From assembly GCA_045531435.1 (NCBI GenBank), contig JAZSDZ010000146.1, positions 11,191 to 75,190 of the forward strand: a DNA stretch of 64,000 bases, read 5' to 3'. Below, in pieces: positions 17,688 to 26,783 of the stretch (its first letter is position 1; every line of letters starts with the position of its first letter). Source of the stretch: Fimenecus sp045531435. GTDB lineage: Bacteria; Bacillota; Clostridia; Oscillospirales; Acutalibacteraceae. The notes under the pieces were generated by a model. That model was not told the origin of the DNA, made no database searches, and was given only the letters and a program-made list of their open reading frames with translations. Both the position numbers and the translations under genes were made by a program.

Positions 17688-18518
17688 TTATATTCTAAAA
17701 GTTACAATTCTGTCAATATTGTTAAAGTCAAAAATCACATTACTTTCAACATATTTATCTTTAAATAGTTCAATAATCTGTTGACTTTGATTCTCACCAC
17801 ATTCCAATGCAATATAACCGGACGAATTAACCTTATTACACCATCTGTCAGAAAGACATCTGTAAAAATCATAACCATCTTTTCCACCATCAAGAGCAGT
17901 AAATGGCTCAAATAAAACTTCATTTTGTAAAGATAATATTTCCTCAGACATAATATATGGTGGATTTGAAAGAATTAAATCAGCATCAGGAAACAACGAT
18001 AAATCTACTGTAAATAAATCATCATTTATAATTGTAACATTATTTAAACTCAAATTATTTTTATTTTTAATTAAATAATTAAATGCCTTATTTTCTTTCT
18101 CAAGAAGATAAACGGTAGCATCAGGACAGTGTTTAGCAACAGTCAATCCAATACATCCTGTACCTGCACAAAGATCATACACAACAGGTTTTTTCATATT
18201 TCTGATTTTATCCAATGCAAAATCAACAAGCATCTCAGTTTCAGGTCTAGGAATCAACACTCCTTCCCCTACTGAAAATGACAAATCATAAAAATCCCAG
18301 TTACCTAAAATATATTGTAAAGGTTCACCGTTTTTTCTTCGTAGAATTGCGTTACTGATTTTAAACTTATGTTCTTCAGATACAATTATATCATCAATTA
18401 AAATTTGTTCTCTTGTAAAACCTAAGATATCATTAAAAAGACATAATGTTTCAAAATTTTCATTTTCTGTGAATGATAACTCATTTGAGCAATAAGAATA
18501 AAGTTCTTTTATGGTCAT
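17688..18518 (-). CDS. prmC: Release-factor glutamine methyltransferase
   Basis: It methylates the GGQ glutamine of RF1/RF2. The SAM site is DLCAGTGCIGLTVA and the catalytic motif is SNPPYI. An N-terminal helical domain covers about 1-70 and the LIPRPETEMLVD linker is typical. At 276 residues it is full length. It overlaps yqhQ by 4 bases. In many Firmicutes prmC sits next to prfA; here the neighbour is yqhQ, which is also frequent in Clostridia. Confidence 0.95.
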   Translation of the reverse strand: MTIKELYSYCSNELSFTENENFETLCLFNDILGFTREQILIDDIIVSEEHKFKISNAILRRKNGEPLQYILGNWDFYDLSFSVGEGVLIPRPETEMLVDFALDKIRNMKKPVVYDLCAGTGCIGLTVAKHCPDATVYLLEKENKAFNYLIKNKNNLSLNNVTIINDDLFTVDLSLFPDADLILSNPPYIMSEEILSLQNEVLFEPFTALDGGKDGYDFYRCLSDRWCNKVNSSGYIALECGENQSQQIIELFKDKYVESNVIFDFNNIDRIVTFRI

Positions 18519-19489
18519 TTTATCTTATCATCCTCAGGATTATCAGTAATAACCGCCTTAATTGATTCGATAGCAACCTCAATAATATCATCTGTTGGTT
18601 CAACAGTTGTAATTCTCTGCATCAAAAGTCCCGGATAAGACAAGATTTTAACCACAATATTTTCATGTTTACCTGCATATTTAATAAATTCGTAACCTAC
18701 TCCCATTATAATAGGAAGAATTGCAATCTTAATTATCATCCAAAGAATTTTATTAATACTTGCAAGTTCAGGGAAAATTAGTACAAGTGAAAATGAAGCT
18801 GCCATACTCAAAATAAGCATTACAAACATAAATGCAGTACCACATCTTGGGTGAAATCTTGACATTTTACGAACATTTTCAACTGTCAATTCAAGACCAT
18901 TTTCGTAACAGAATATTGTTTTATGTTCAGCACCATGATACATAAACACCCTATTAATCATTGACATTTTTGATACAAGATACATATACAAAATGAAAAT
19001 AATGATTCTCATTACACCTTCAATCAATGGGTGATATTTAGAAATATCTGCATTGGTCAAGATGTATGTATCAAACAAGTCAACTGCTTCGATAGGAAGA
19101 TACAAGAATATAAGCATAGCAAGAACGACACCTAATATGGATGAAACGCCTGTGACAAATGTCATCATTTTTTCACCCATATGCTCTGATAACCACTTAT
19201 CAAATTTGGACATATCCTCTTCTTTTTGTTCTTCCGTCATTGCTTTATCAGCAGATTTCATCAAGTATTTATATCCAGAAATCATTGAATCGGCAAACGC
19301 AAAAACACCACGAATAACGGGAATTTTCATTATTGGATTCTTTTTAACTGTATTTTCTTCTAATTCTGTATCAATTGTACCATCAGGCAATCTAACAGAC
19401 ATAGCTGTGCCTTTTGGTCCTTTCATCATTATGCCTTCAATCAATGCCTGTCCGCCAATTGAAGTTTTGTGTTGTGATTTGTTACTCAA
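18515..19489 (-). CDS. YqhQ/DUF1385 membrane protein
   Basis: The family signature GGQALIEGIMMKGP is at the N-terminus, and YHGAEHKTIFCYENGLEL with SRFHPRCGTAFMF lies in the centre. Four or more membrane helices are predicted by eye (around 105-130, 155-175, 220-245 and 250-275). The molecular role is not established. The histidines and cysteines in the central motif would suit metal binding, as inference. It overlaps prmC by 4 bases and follows the histidine kinase by 12. Confidence 0.9.
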   Translation of the reverse strand: MSNKSQHKTSIGGQALIEGIMMKGPKGTAMSVRLPDGTIDTELEENTVKKNPIMKIPVIRGVFAFADSMISGYKYLMKSADKAMTEEQKEEDMSKFDKWLSEHMGEKMMTFVTGVSSILGVVLAMLIFLYLPIEAVDLFDTYILTNADISKYHPLIEGVMRIIIFILYMYLVSKMSMINRVFMYHGAEHKTIFCYENGLELTVENVRKMSRFHPRCGTAFMFVMLILSMAASFSLVLIFPELASINKILWMIIKIAILPIIMGVGYEFIKYAGKHENIVVKILSYPGLLMQRITTVEPTDDIIEVAIESIKAVITDNPEDDKIK

Positions 19490-19501
19490 TTTTAACTCTC
19501 C

Positions 19502-20908
19502 TTACTTATTGTTTCTCGGTAAAACGACTATTATGGTTGTACCAACACCGATATCACTTTCAATATTTAATTCACCTTTATGCAATTTGATTATTTCATC
19601 TGTAACTGCAAGACCGATACCACTACCACGAGCGCTATTATTAGCCTTATAAAATTTTTCTCTGATTTTAGGTAAATCGTGTTTAGAAATACCACAACCA
19701 TTATCTTTTATAGAAATAATAACATTATAATTATTAATTCTGAAATCAACTTTAACATACCCACCTTTGGAGGTATATTTGAAACTGTTATCAATTATAT
19801 TGACAAAAGACTGTTTTAATCTGTTTTTATCACCATTAATTATAATGCTTTTATATGGGATGTCGATTATCAAATCTATTCCTTCACGAGTGGAACGACT
19901 TTCAAATACCTCAAGAACTTCTTTTAACTCCTTAACTATATCAATCTGAGATGCCTTGAGTGAAAGCTTACCACTTTCCATTCTTGAAAAATCAAGCAAC
20001 TCTTCAACAAGGTCGGATAATCTTTCAGATTCTTTAACGATAACATCAAGACCCTTATTAACAAGCTCCTCATCGTTTTGCGCGTATTTTATAGTTTCGC
20101 CCCAACCTTTAATAGCAGTCAAAGGAGTACGCAATTCATGGGAAACAGTGGAAATGAATTCATTTTTCATTCGTTCAGTTTCTCCGATTTCATATGCCAT
20201 ATTGTTTATCGTATCACATAACTGACCAATTTCATCATCGTACTTATGCTTTTCAATAGAAACATCAAAATTACCTTTTGCAATTTTAGATGCTGTTTCA
20301 TTAATTTTTCGTACAGGATTAATAATCGAATTTATAAAGAAGCCACCAGATGTAATAACGAAACAAATGACTATAATAAGTAAAAATCCAATCAATCCCC
20401 AGATTATATATATTTGCCTGTCAATGTCCTCAAGAGAGATAATGTATCTTATAGCACCATTTACACCTTGTGCGTTTTCGGGAAGAATGTAGGTTAATGC
20501 CATAACTTTTTCATTGTTTTTCATTCTGCCTATCCATTCACCAACTCTATCATCTGATGATTTAGCGTAGTTGTAATCAGGATATGATTCACCTTTTACA
20601 GAAAATCCTGTGGATGAAACAACAACATTACCATTTTTGTCAATAACCCAGACTTCCATAACATTTTTATCTGAAAAATTATCAACAAATTTTTTTGCCA
20701 TCTTATTGAACATTTCATCAGAAACAGTGGTCTGTGAAGTAAAATATGACATAACAAATGATGATGCACGAGAGTGTAATGTCATACTGACTGAATCATA
20801 ATACTGATTTTTAATAAAAGCACCTAAAAACACACCAATAGTAACAATGACAAGAATTGTACCTGCAAGAACAGTATAAGCCCAGCGTTTAACGATACTT
20901 TTCTTCAA
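19502..20908 (-). CDS. Sensor histidine kinase (PhoR/WalK-like)
   Basis: Layout: membrane helix at about 11-33, an outer sensing domain at 35-165 (Cache/PAS-like), a second helix at 168-190, HAMP at 190-242, and HisKA with His257 in STVSHELRTPLTAIKGW. ATPase boxes follow: N box (NIIDNSFKYT), G1 (DNGCGIS) and G2 (GSGIGLAVT). It should phosphorylate the regulator encoded 33 bases upstream. The signal is unknown. Transcription order lipoprotein-regulator-kinase suggests the lipoprotein may feed the sensor (inference). Confidence 0.94.
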   Translation of the reverse strand: MKKSIVKRWAYTVLAGTILVIVTIGVFLGAFIKNQYYDSVSMTLHSRASSFVMSYFTSQTTVSDEMFNKMAKKFVDNFSDKNVMEVWVIDKNGNVVVSSTGFSVKGESYPDYNYAKSSDDRVGEWIGRMKNNEKVMALTYILPENAQGVNGAIRYIISLEDIDRQIYIIWGLIGFLLIIVICFVITSGGFFINSIINPVRKINETASKIAKGNFDVSIEKHKYDDEIGQLCDTINNMAYEIGETERMKNEFISTVSHELRTPLTAIKGWGETIKYAQNDEELVNKGLDVIVKESERLSDLVEELLDFSRMESGKLSLKASQIDIVKELKEVLEVFESRSTREGIDLIIDIPYKSIIINGDKNRLKQSFVNIIDNSFKYTSKGGYVKVDFRINNYNVIISIKDNGCGISKHDLPKIREKFYKANNSARGSGIGLAVTDEIIKLHKGELNIESDIGVGTTIIVVLPRNNK

Positions 20909-20941
20909 TTCTTGTCACCACCTATAAAAATCAAATACAAA

Positions 20942-21646
20942 TTATACAATCCATTTATAACCCATACCCCAAACAGTAGTAAGGTGCTTAGGTTGTGAGG
21001 GTTCGTCTTCAATCTTATTCCTTAATCTATGAATATTTACATCAACTACTTTTTCATCTCCATAATATGAATCTCCCCAAACAAATTTGAGAATTTTATT
21101 TCTTTCAAGAGCAACATTCGGATTAGAAAAGAAAAATTCAACAATCTGAAATTCAACCTGTGTCAATTCAACAGGAATACCATTTTTAGTCAATGTATGA
21201 CTCCTTAAATCAAGGACAAATTCATTTAAAGAAATTGCATTTTTCTCTCCACTATTATCTTCAGGCTCAGCAGTCAATGAAACTCGTCTATAGATTGCAT
21301 CAATTCGTGCCATAAGTTCAGATGGAGAAAATGGTTTGGTAACATAATCATCTGCACCAACCATAAGACCTGTAACCTTATCCATTTCCTGTGTGCGAGC
21401 AGTAAGCATAACTATACCAATCCTGCTACTTTTAGTTCTTATGTATTTACAAACCTCTAAGCCATCAATAATAGGCATTGTAATATCGAGAATTACAATG
21501 TCAATTTCGTTAATATGCTCATCAAATTTATTTATAGCATCTTCACCATTTACAGCTTCAATTACTTCATATCCACTACGACGCAGATTAATAACAACAA
21601 AATCTCTGATTGAAGATTCGTCTTCTGCAATTAAAACATATTTCAT
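20942..21646 (-). CDS. OmpR/PhoB-type response regulator
   Basis: The receiver domain spans about 1-118 with the acidic pair EDE, phosphoacceptor Asp54 (VILDITMP) and Lys in DYVTKPFSP. A winged-helix DNA-binding domain follows (RNKILKFVWGDSYYGDEKVVDVNIHRLRNKI). The start is the ATG at 21646, which overlaps the lipoprotein stop by 4 bases (ATGA) with AGGAG upstream. A longer TTG reading to 21673 is less likely. The length is then 234 residues. The cognate kinase lies directly downstream. Confidence 0.95.
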   Translation of the reverse strand: MKYVLIAEDESSIRDFVVINLRRSGYEVIEAVNGEDAINKFDEHINEIDIVILDITMPIIDGLEVCKYIRTKSSRIGIVMLTARTQEMDKVTGLMVGADDYVTKPFSPSELMARIDAIYRRVSLTAEPEDNSGEKNAISLNEFVLDLRSHTLTKNGIPVELTQVEFQIVEFFFSNPNVALERNKILKFVWGDSYYGDEKVVDVNIHRLRNKIEDEPSQPKHLTTVWGMGYKWIV

Positions 21647-23025
21647 AAAAATAACTCCTGATTGAGAATACAAAAATTATTGTTGATAAAATCTTTATAT
21701 TGTTCAGTATCTTCAGAAAAAATACGATATCCATATACAAAAGTATCATTTTTTACAATTCGAGAAAATTTTAAATTATTTTCATCCCATTCAGCTTCAT
21801 AAAAAACCTTAATTGAGAACAATTCATTATTCAACAAGCTATCATCATTGATTGAAAAGAAAGTCAATGTATAATTACTATCATCATATATGGCAGATAG
21901 TGAATTTATCATGTAATCAGGGATAATAAACATATAACCAAATGAACTGTTTAAAAGGCATTTAAAGTCAACGGATAACTTGTTTTCATTAAATTCTGAC
22001 CAAACAGTCAGATTAAGTTCAGAATTTTTGGTTTTATCCTCGGAAACCCTCATTCCATACGGCAATACTTCTATAGTTGGAATCTCAATAATTCCATCAT
22101 TATCAATATCGCAACAAAAAGTTCTTGATGCACGAAGTGTTACAGGTGTTTGAGATTTGTTCTGCTCATAAAAAGGTAATGAAATATTAAAAGATTTCTG
22201 GTCAACATCTATGATTTCAGTAACTACACCAATTTCGCTTATTGCACCATCAATAAAAATACGTGTATGTTTTTCATTATCAACATTAATAAAATCTGTG
22301 CAAATATTATAAATTTCAAGGAAACCTGTAATCGTTACGGTCTCATCAAATTTTAATGAATAATCACTTTCAAACCCCATAAATCTTACAGTTGTTCGTT
22401 TATCGTTATCTAAAAGATTTATTTTGAAAATAGCAATCTCATTACAACCATCATCATTAAGGTCATTTATATATAATTTTGTATATGATTCAGTCTTAAG
22501 TAAAGTGGTGGTAACGCCATCACAACAATAAGCTGACATTATCCTCTCATTACTTGTACCAAAATCTGATGAATTAACATTATCATCAGCAATTCCTGTC
22601 CAACTAATGATAATTTCGGTAACATTATCACCATTTATATCTGCAAAATTGACTTCATATATTTCTTCATTTTTGCCTTTTATTTTAGAAATATTTTTCC
22701 ACTCACCATTTGTTTTCTTGAATACACTTGCACAGGCAAATGAATCCACTATTGGATTTGAGTAAAAAACAATAGCCTCTTGTTCACCATCATTTTCTAA
22801 ATCAAAAAACAAATACGAAGAACGATACTGACCACTTAATGGTGTTTTCATTACAATGCCATTACTATCAGCAAATGATTGTTCAAAAGCCTTCTGTAAA
22901 AGACTACTTTCTCCGCTAAGTTTAGGAGGTCTCATCAAACCTTCGATTGAAGAAAGATTATATTCACAACTTGAGAACGACAGACAAATGACCAAAATCA
23001 ATAAAATAGATAATATTTTTTTCAT
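21643..23025 (-). CDS. Lipoprotein with FG-GAP-like repeats
   Basis: The N-terminus is a lipoprotein signal: lysines, a hydrophobic core and the lipobox LSFSSC, with Cys at about residue 23. At least four Asp/Asn-rich repeats of the form DxNxDGxxE recur (LENDGEQEAIVF, DINGDNVTEIIIS, DLNDDGCNEIAIF, DIDNDGIIEIP), like calcium-binding blades of FG-GAP/VCBS propellers. The start at 23025 has GAGGTG nine bases upstream; the longer frame from 23037 lacks support. It is coupled by a 4-base overlap to the response regulator gene. The function is unknown; an outer-surface sensor partner is a reasonable guess. Confidence 0.85.
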   Translation of the reverse strand: MKKILSILLILVICLSFSSCEYNLSSIEGLMRPPKLSGESSLLQKAFEQSFADSNGIVMKTPLSGQYRSSYLFFDLENDGEQEAIVFYSNPIVDSFACASVFKKTNGEWKNISKIKGKNEEIYEVNFADINGDNVTEIIISWTGIADDNVNSSDFGTSNERIMSAYCCDGVTTTLLKTESYTKLYINDLNDDGCNEIAIFKINLLDNDKRTTVRFMGFESDYSLKFDETVTITGFLEIYNICTDFINVDNEKHTRIFIDGAISEIGVVTEIIDVDQKSFNISLPFYEQNKSQTPVTLRASRTFCCDIDNDGIIEIPTIEVLPYGMRVSEDKTKNSELNLTVWSEFNENKLSVDFKCLLNSSFGYMFIIPDYMINSLSAIYDDSNYTLTFFSINDDSLLNNELFSIKVFYEAEWDENNLKFSRIVKNDTFVYGYRIFSEDTEQYKDFINNNFCILNQELFL

Positions 23026-23046
23026 TATATCTGTCACCTCACTTTT

Positions 23047-24357
23047 TTAGTTTAATGGTTTTACTTTTACTTTAACATCATATCTTCCTACTGACCAACA
23101 AGGGTAATCACCAGAAACCACAACAATGCCTTGTACTACAGTGGTATTCTCTGTAATTTCTTGTTCTACTGTATCTACAACAAGTGAAAGATTATCTGAT
23201 GTAATACTGTCAATATATTCCTCTGTACCAACTATCTTTACTGCAATATCTTTATCGTTGACTGAAGTTACACTGAAATCATCGCGATTATTTCTGATTA
23301 AAATTTTATCAGATGGAATCATAACTGTTTTTGATACCATCTTTGAAGCATCAATTTTCACACTGAAACCTGTAACACCATTAAGAATCTTAAACGAGTT
23401 ATTTGCAGGATTAACATCAATGTTAAATGTATTTATACTACTTGAAATATCATTGAAATCGATTGTATCTACTATATAATATTCTGTTGTTTCAATCATA
23501 TCAACAGGCACAGCAACTTTAACAGTCGAAGGAAAAATTGTATATGAAAGAGGATTGTTTATAAAGTATGATGGAGCATTTCTAAACTGAATTGCTGTCG
23601 GTAATGTCACTTCCTTTAACACAGGAATTGTGACTGTAATATTAGGGTCATCAGTAACGATTTTTACATACTCTAATGAAGAACCATCATTTGTATTAAT
23701 CTTAAGAACAGGATCAAATGCTGTTGTCTTTTCAAGAATTTTATCTACGGAAATATTAGCTGAAACACTTGATACCTTATTTACCTCTGTTGTAGGACCA
23801 CATACAAGAACTGTATTCTTTGAAAGTACAGTATCACCAGAAATACAGCCATCAGGTACAATTGATGGTAGTTCAGTATTGATTTCACCAACTAATGGAA
23901 ATTCAATTTCTTTATATGTATCAAAATAAACTTCAACATAATTAGTCGAATACGAAGAAATTGTATATTCAGAATTACTGTCCTTAGGTGTAACTTTTAA
24001 CTGAAGTGTTTTGATACCAGAGCCATCTACATAATTTGTATTGGCAACAACATCAATATCGTCAGCATCTAATGAAGAAGTGATATATTTTTTGCCTTTT
24101 ACTGTTACATCAATGGTGAATTCAGAGTTACCAAAAACCTGCAATCCAAGTTGTTCCGGTACACTGTTTTCAAGATTAATCTGAACAGGAACTCCGGAAA
24201 TGACTTTCTGAGTTTCAGGACTTTTTTCTATTGCAACCCACATCCATAAAACAAATGCAATTACAAAAGAAATTATTAATATAAATCGTTTATCTTCTAA
24301 TAAATCAGAAAACGAAAACTTTTTCTTGTTTGGGGATTTTGTGCTATTCTGATTCAT
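23047..24357 (-). CDS. cdaR: YbbR-domain protein, CdaA regulator
   Basis: A short cytoplasmic tail leads to one membrane helix (about residues 28-46, LIISFVIAFVLWMWVA). About four YbbR repeats follow, each with an L-x-V/P-x5-LP-type beta pattern. CdaR binds the c-di-AMP cyclase CdaA at the membrane and modulates it. The gene begins 2 bases after the cdaA stop, the standard cdaA-cdaR arrangement. No glmM follows here as it does in Bacillus. Confidence 0.9.
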   Translation of the reverse strand: MNQNSTKSPNKKKFSFSDLLEDKRFILIISFVIAFVLWMWVAIEKSPETQKVISGVPVQINLENSVPEQLGLQVFGNSEFTIDVTVKGKKYITSSLDADDIDVVANTNYVDGSGIKTLQLKVTPKDSNSEYTISSYSTNYVEVYFDTYKEIEFPLVGEINTELPSIVPDGCISGDTVLSKNTVLVCGPTTEVNKVSSVSANISVDKILEKTTAFDPVLKINTNDGSSLEYVKIVTDDPNITVTIPVLKEVTLPTAIQFRNAPSYFINNPLSYTIFPSTVKVAVPVDMIETTEYYIVDTIDFNDISSSINTFNIDVNPANNSFKILNGVTGFSVKIDASKMVSKTVMIPSDKILIRNNRDDFSVTSVNDKDIAVKIVGTEEYIDSITSDNLSLVVDTVEQEITENTTVVQGIVVVSGDYPCWSVGRYDVKVKVKPLN

Positions 24358-24359
24358 TC

Positions 24360-25229
24360 TTAATTACCTCTAAATATTTTCTTAATTTTATTACTTTCTT
24401 TATCATTTTCTTTAACAATTGTTTTCGTCAAAAACTCACGCAGGTCACCACCTGAAATATTACGGTTAAGACGACCTTTCTCTGAAATTGAAATCTGACC
24501 TGTTTCTTCAGACACGACCACAACAATAGCATCAGTTGATTCAGTCATTCCTATCGCAGCTCTATGTCTTGTACCAAGTTCGCTACTAAGTTCTTTTTTG
24601 CTTGTTAACGGAAGAATACAACCTGCTGAAACGACCCTACCCTCTTTAATTACAACAGCACCATCATGCATTGGTGCTTTTGGGAAAAAAATGTTACAAA
24701 TCAATTCTGTTGTAACATTTGCATCAAGAGTAGTGCCTGTCTTTGAAATTTCTCCAAGCAATGTTTCTCTTTCAAAAACTATCAATGCACCTATCTGCTT
24801 ATCACTTAAATCAGTACAAGCTTTACAAACCGCATTAATAGAGTTTTTTACAGATTCCTGAATTGCATTTTCATCACGGTTCTTTAAATTAAAAAGGCTT
24901 AGATTTGAAACTGAACTTCTACCGACATTTTCAAGAGCCTGACGAATTTCAGGTGAGAAAATAATCACAAGAATAATAAACAAATTACCAAACAAAAGAC
25001 TTAAAAGATACTTGCTTGCTTCCATATTGAAAATAGACACCATAAAATAAACTGCAGCAAGTAAAATAACACCTTTAACAAGCTGAAATGCACGGGTATC
25101 CTTAATAAGCTTAATACCACTATAAATAACAAATGCTACAAGTAAAACATCAAAAATATCTCCGATTGAATTAAAAGAAATAATTGCTCTTTTAATCTGA
25201 TCAAAATAAACGCCAAAATTTTCAAACAT
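24360..25229 (-). CDS. cdaA: Diadenylate cyclase
   Basis: It makes c-di-AMP from two ATP at the membrane. Three N-terminal helices lie in about the first 90 residues. The DAC domain shows the catalytic DGA in MHDGAVVIKEGRVVSAGC and RHR in GTRHRAAIG. The start at 25229 has AGGTGAG seven bases upstream; the longer frame to 25262 is unlikely. At 289 residues it matches the usual 270-290. It is the first gene of the long minus-strand run and is preceded by two copies of a 12-base palindrome. Confidence 0.95.
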   Translation of the reverse strand: MFENFGVYFDQIKRAIISFNSIGDIFDVLLVAFVIYSGIKLIKDTRAFQLVKGVILLAAVYFMVSIFNMEASKYLLSLLFGNLFIILVIIFSPEIRQALENVGRSSVSNLSLFNLKNRDENAIQESVKNSINAVCKACTDLSDKQIGALIVFERETLLGEISKTGTTLDANVTTELICNIFFPKAPMHDGAVVIKEGRVVSAGCILPLTSKKELSSELGTRHRAAIGMTESTDAIVVVVSEETGQISISEKGRLNRNISGGDLREFLTKTIVKENDKESNKIKKIFRGN

Positions 25230-25257
25230 AATTATCTCACCTATTTCTATAAAAAAA

Positions 25258-25329
25258 TACAATATATTGTAAAATTTTCGTAAATAAACAGTAAATTACA
25301 TACGAATATACATATTCACAATATATTGT
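25258..25329. promoter_or_regulatory. Twin palindromes upstream of cdaA
   Basis: The perfect palindrome ACAATATATTGT occurs at 25259-25270 and again at 25318-25329, 59 bases apart, in the only gap between the cysteine desulfurase gene and cdaA. The nearer copy lies about 30 bases upstream of the cdaA start. Such pairs could be operator half-sites for a repressor dimer. The AT-rich content makes chance more likely than for a GC-rich palindrome. Confidence 0.4.
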
Positions 25330-25342
25330 ATCACAACTTATT

Positions 25343-26485
25343 TTATTTTGCAATTTTTCTTAAAGAATTTATTAATAAATCTATATCACTTTTTTTAGTA
25401 AATATTGACGGAGAAATGCGAACTGTACCGGTTTTATCCGTATTATAACTTTTATGCGCTAATGGAGCACAGTGATACCCTGCTCTTACTGCAATATTAT
25501 CTTCGGCGAGTTTTTGTGCAACTTCTTCACTATGCATATTTTTAACAATGAAAGAAATAATCGGAGCAAGTTTTTTTGTGGTATCAAGCATATTTGTATA
25601 GAAAATAATATTTTTATTACTTCTCATTGATGATTGAAAATATTTTAGAAGATTTCTATCGTGAATATATGCTTGATTAGGATAAAATAAATTTAGATAT
25701 TCAATAGCATTATAAAGCCCGATTATTCCAACAATATTTTGTGTACCGCTTTCAAATCTGTCCGGGTAAATCAATGGTTGATTAGACTCCCACGAATTGC
25801 TGCCTGTGCCACCTTCAATAATTGTATTTAATACTGACTCATTATTGATAAGCAATAGACCTGTACCTGTTGGTCCGTATAAGCCTTTATGACCTGAACA
25901 ACACATAATATCAATATTTGATTTTTCAATATTTAATGGAATAATCCCTGCAATCTGAGAATAATCAAGAATAAATAATTTATTATATCTGTGGGCAAGT
26001 GATGATATTTCTTTATAAGGCGGAATAATTCCAAACACATTTGACGCACCTGTACAGATTATTGCAACAGTATTATCTCTGATATTTTTCTCAAAATTTT
26101 TTAGAGTTGTATATAAATCTTCATCTATATTAGCTACTGTGTAATCACATATTCCATTCTGTTTTAAGGACTCTAATGGTCTGACTATAGCATTGTGTTC
26201 TAAATTTGAAATAATAAAATGACTACCTTTTTTTGCAACTCCTTTTATTGCCATATTCAACGCTGTTGTACAATTATGAGTAAAAATAACATTTTCAACT
26301 TTTGGTAACTTAAAATAATGAGAAATTACTTTTCTACATTTATATATCTGCTCTGTGGTATCTACAGCCATTTTATAAGTACCTCGACCAGAATTAGCAC
26401 CATAATAGGTCATAGCATTTTTCATCCCATCAATTACACACTGTGGTTTAGGATAAGATGTTGCGCTATTATCTAAATATATCAT
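25343..26485 (-). CDS. Class V aminotransferase / cysteine desulfurase
   Basis: This PLP enzyme should release sulfur (or selenium) from cysteine. The N-terminus MIYLDNSATSYPKP and the PLP lysine in CCSGHKGLYGPTGTG are visible. The active-site cysteine is in RAGYHCAPLAH near the C-terminus, in the short-loop SufS/CsdA-like form. The length is 380 residues. It overlaps the upstream DUF3343 gene by 4 bases. That pair recurs in Clostridia and hints that the sulfur or selenium is passed to the small protein rather than to the ISC/SUF scaffold; no iscU or suf gene is nearby. Confidence 0.88.
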   Translation of the reverse strand: MIYLDNSATSYPKPQCVIDGMKNAMTYYGANSGRGTYKMAVDTTEQIYKCRKVISHYFKLPKVENVIFTHNCTTALNMAIKGVAKKGSHFIISNLEHNAIVRPLESLKQNGICDYTVANIDEDLYTTLKNFEKNIRDNTVAIICTGASNVFGIIPPYKEISSLAHRYNKLFILDYSQIAGIIPLNIEKSNIDIMCCSGHKGLYGPTGTGLLLINNESVLNTIIEGGTGSNSWESNQPLIYPDRFESGTQNIVGIIGLYNAIEYLNLFYPNQAYIHDRNLLKYFQSSMRSNKNIIFYTNMLDTTKKLAPIISFIVKNMHSEEVAQKLAEDNIAVRAGYHCAPLAHKSYNTDKTGTVRISPSIFTKKSDIDLLINSLRKIAK

Positions 26486-26709
26486 AGGAAAACATATCCC
26501 ATATATTTTATCTTATTGATTTTGATGAGATTTATCAATTTTTCTGTATCACCTGTTGCTACAACAACATATCCACAACCTGTGTTTTTAGAACTGTCAG
26601 ATGTTCTTGTTATTATTGCTTTTCCTCCGTTTTCTTGAATTAGTTCTTTTGTTCGTAATGCATGAGTAACGGAATTAAATTTAATTTTTACTTTATTCAA
26701 TTTTATCAC
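26482..26709 (-). CDS. DUF3343 small Se/S carrier-like protein
   Basis: This 75-residue protein matches the DUF3343 pattern: VKIKFNSVTHALRTKELI, then TRTSDSSKNTGCGYVV with a single conserved cysteine in GCGY, and a short alpha/beta tail. The family has been proposed to carry selenium or sulfur and resembles the C-terminal part of YedF. It is coupled to the cysteine desulfurase by a 4-base overlap. No other selenium genes (selA, selB, selD) are in the window, so the selenium link is unproven. Confidence 0.8.
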   Translation of the reverse strand: MIKLNKVKIKFNSVTHALRTKELIQENGGKAIITRTSDSSKNTGCGYVVVATGDTEKLINLIKINKIKYMGYVFL

Positions 26710-26743
26710 CCATTACATTTTATGAAAATATAATTCATTTGAT

Positions 26744-26777
26744 AAAAATGCTCGTCAGGAAATCTATCCTAACGAGC
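26744..26777 (-). terminator. Terminator after ispD-ispF
   Basis: On the minus strand GCTCGTTAGGA and TCCTGACGAGC form an 11-base stem with one wobble, followed by ATTTTT. It lies directly after the ispF stop and ends the ispD-ispF transcript before DUF3343. Confidence 0.85.
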
Positions 26778-26783
26778 AAAGTA

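Noticed and set aside
19053..19652. 199-codon plus-strand ORF
   Set aside because: Lies opposite yqhQ and the histidine-kinase gene, both with clear motifs; a codon-bias shadow.
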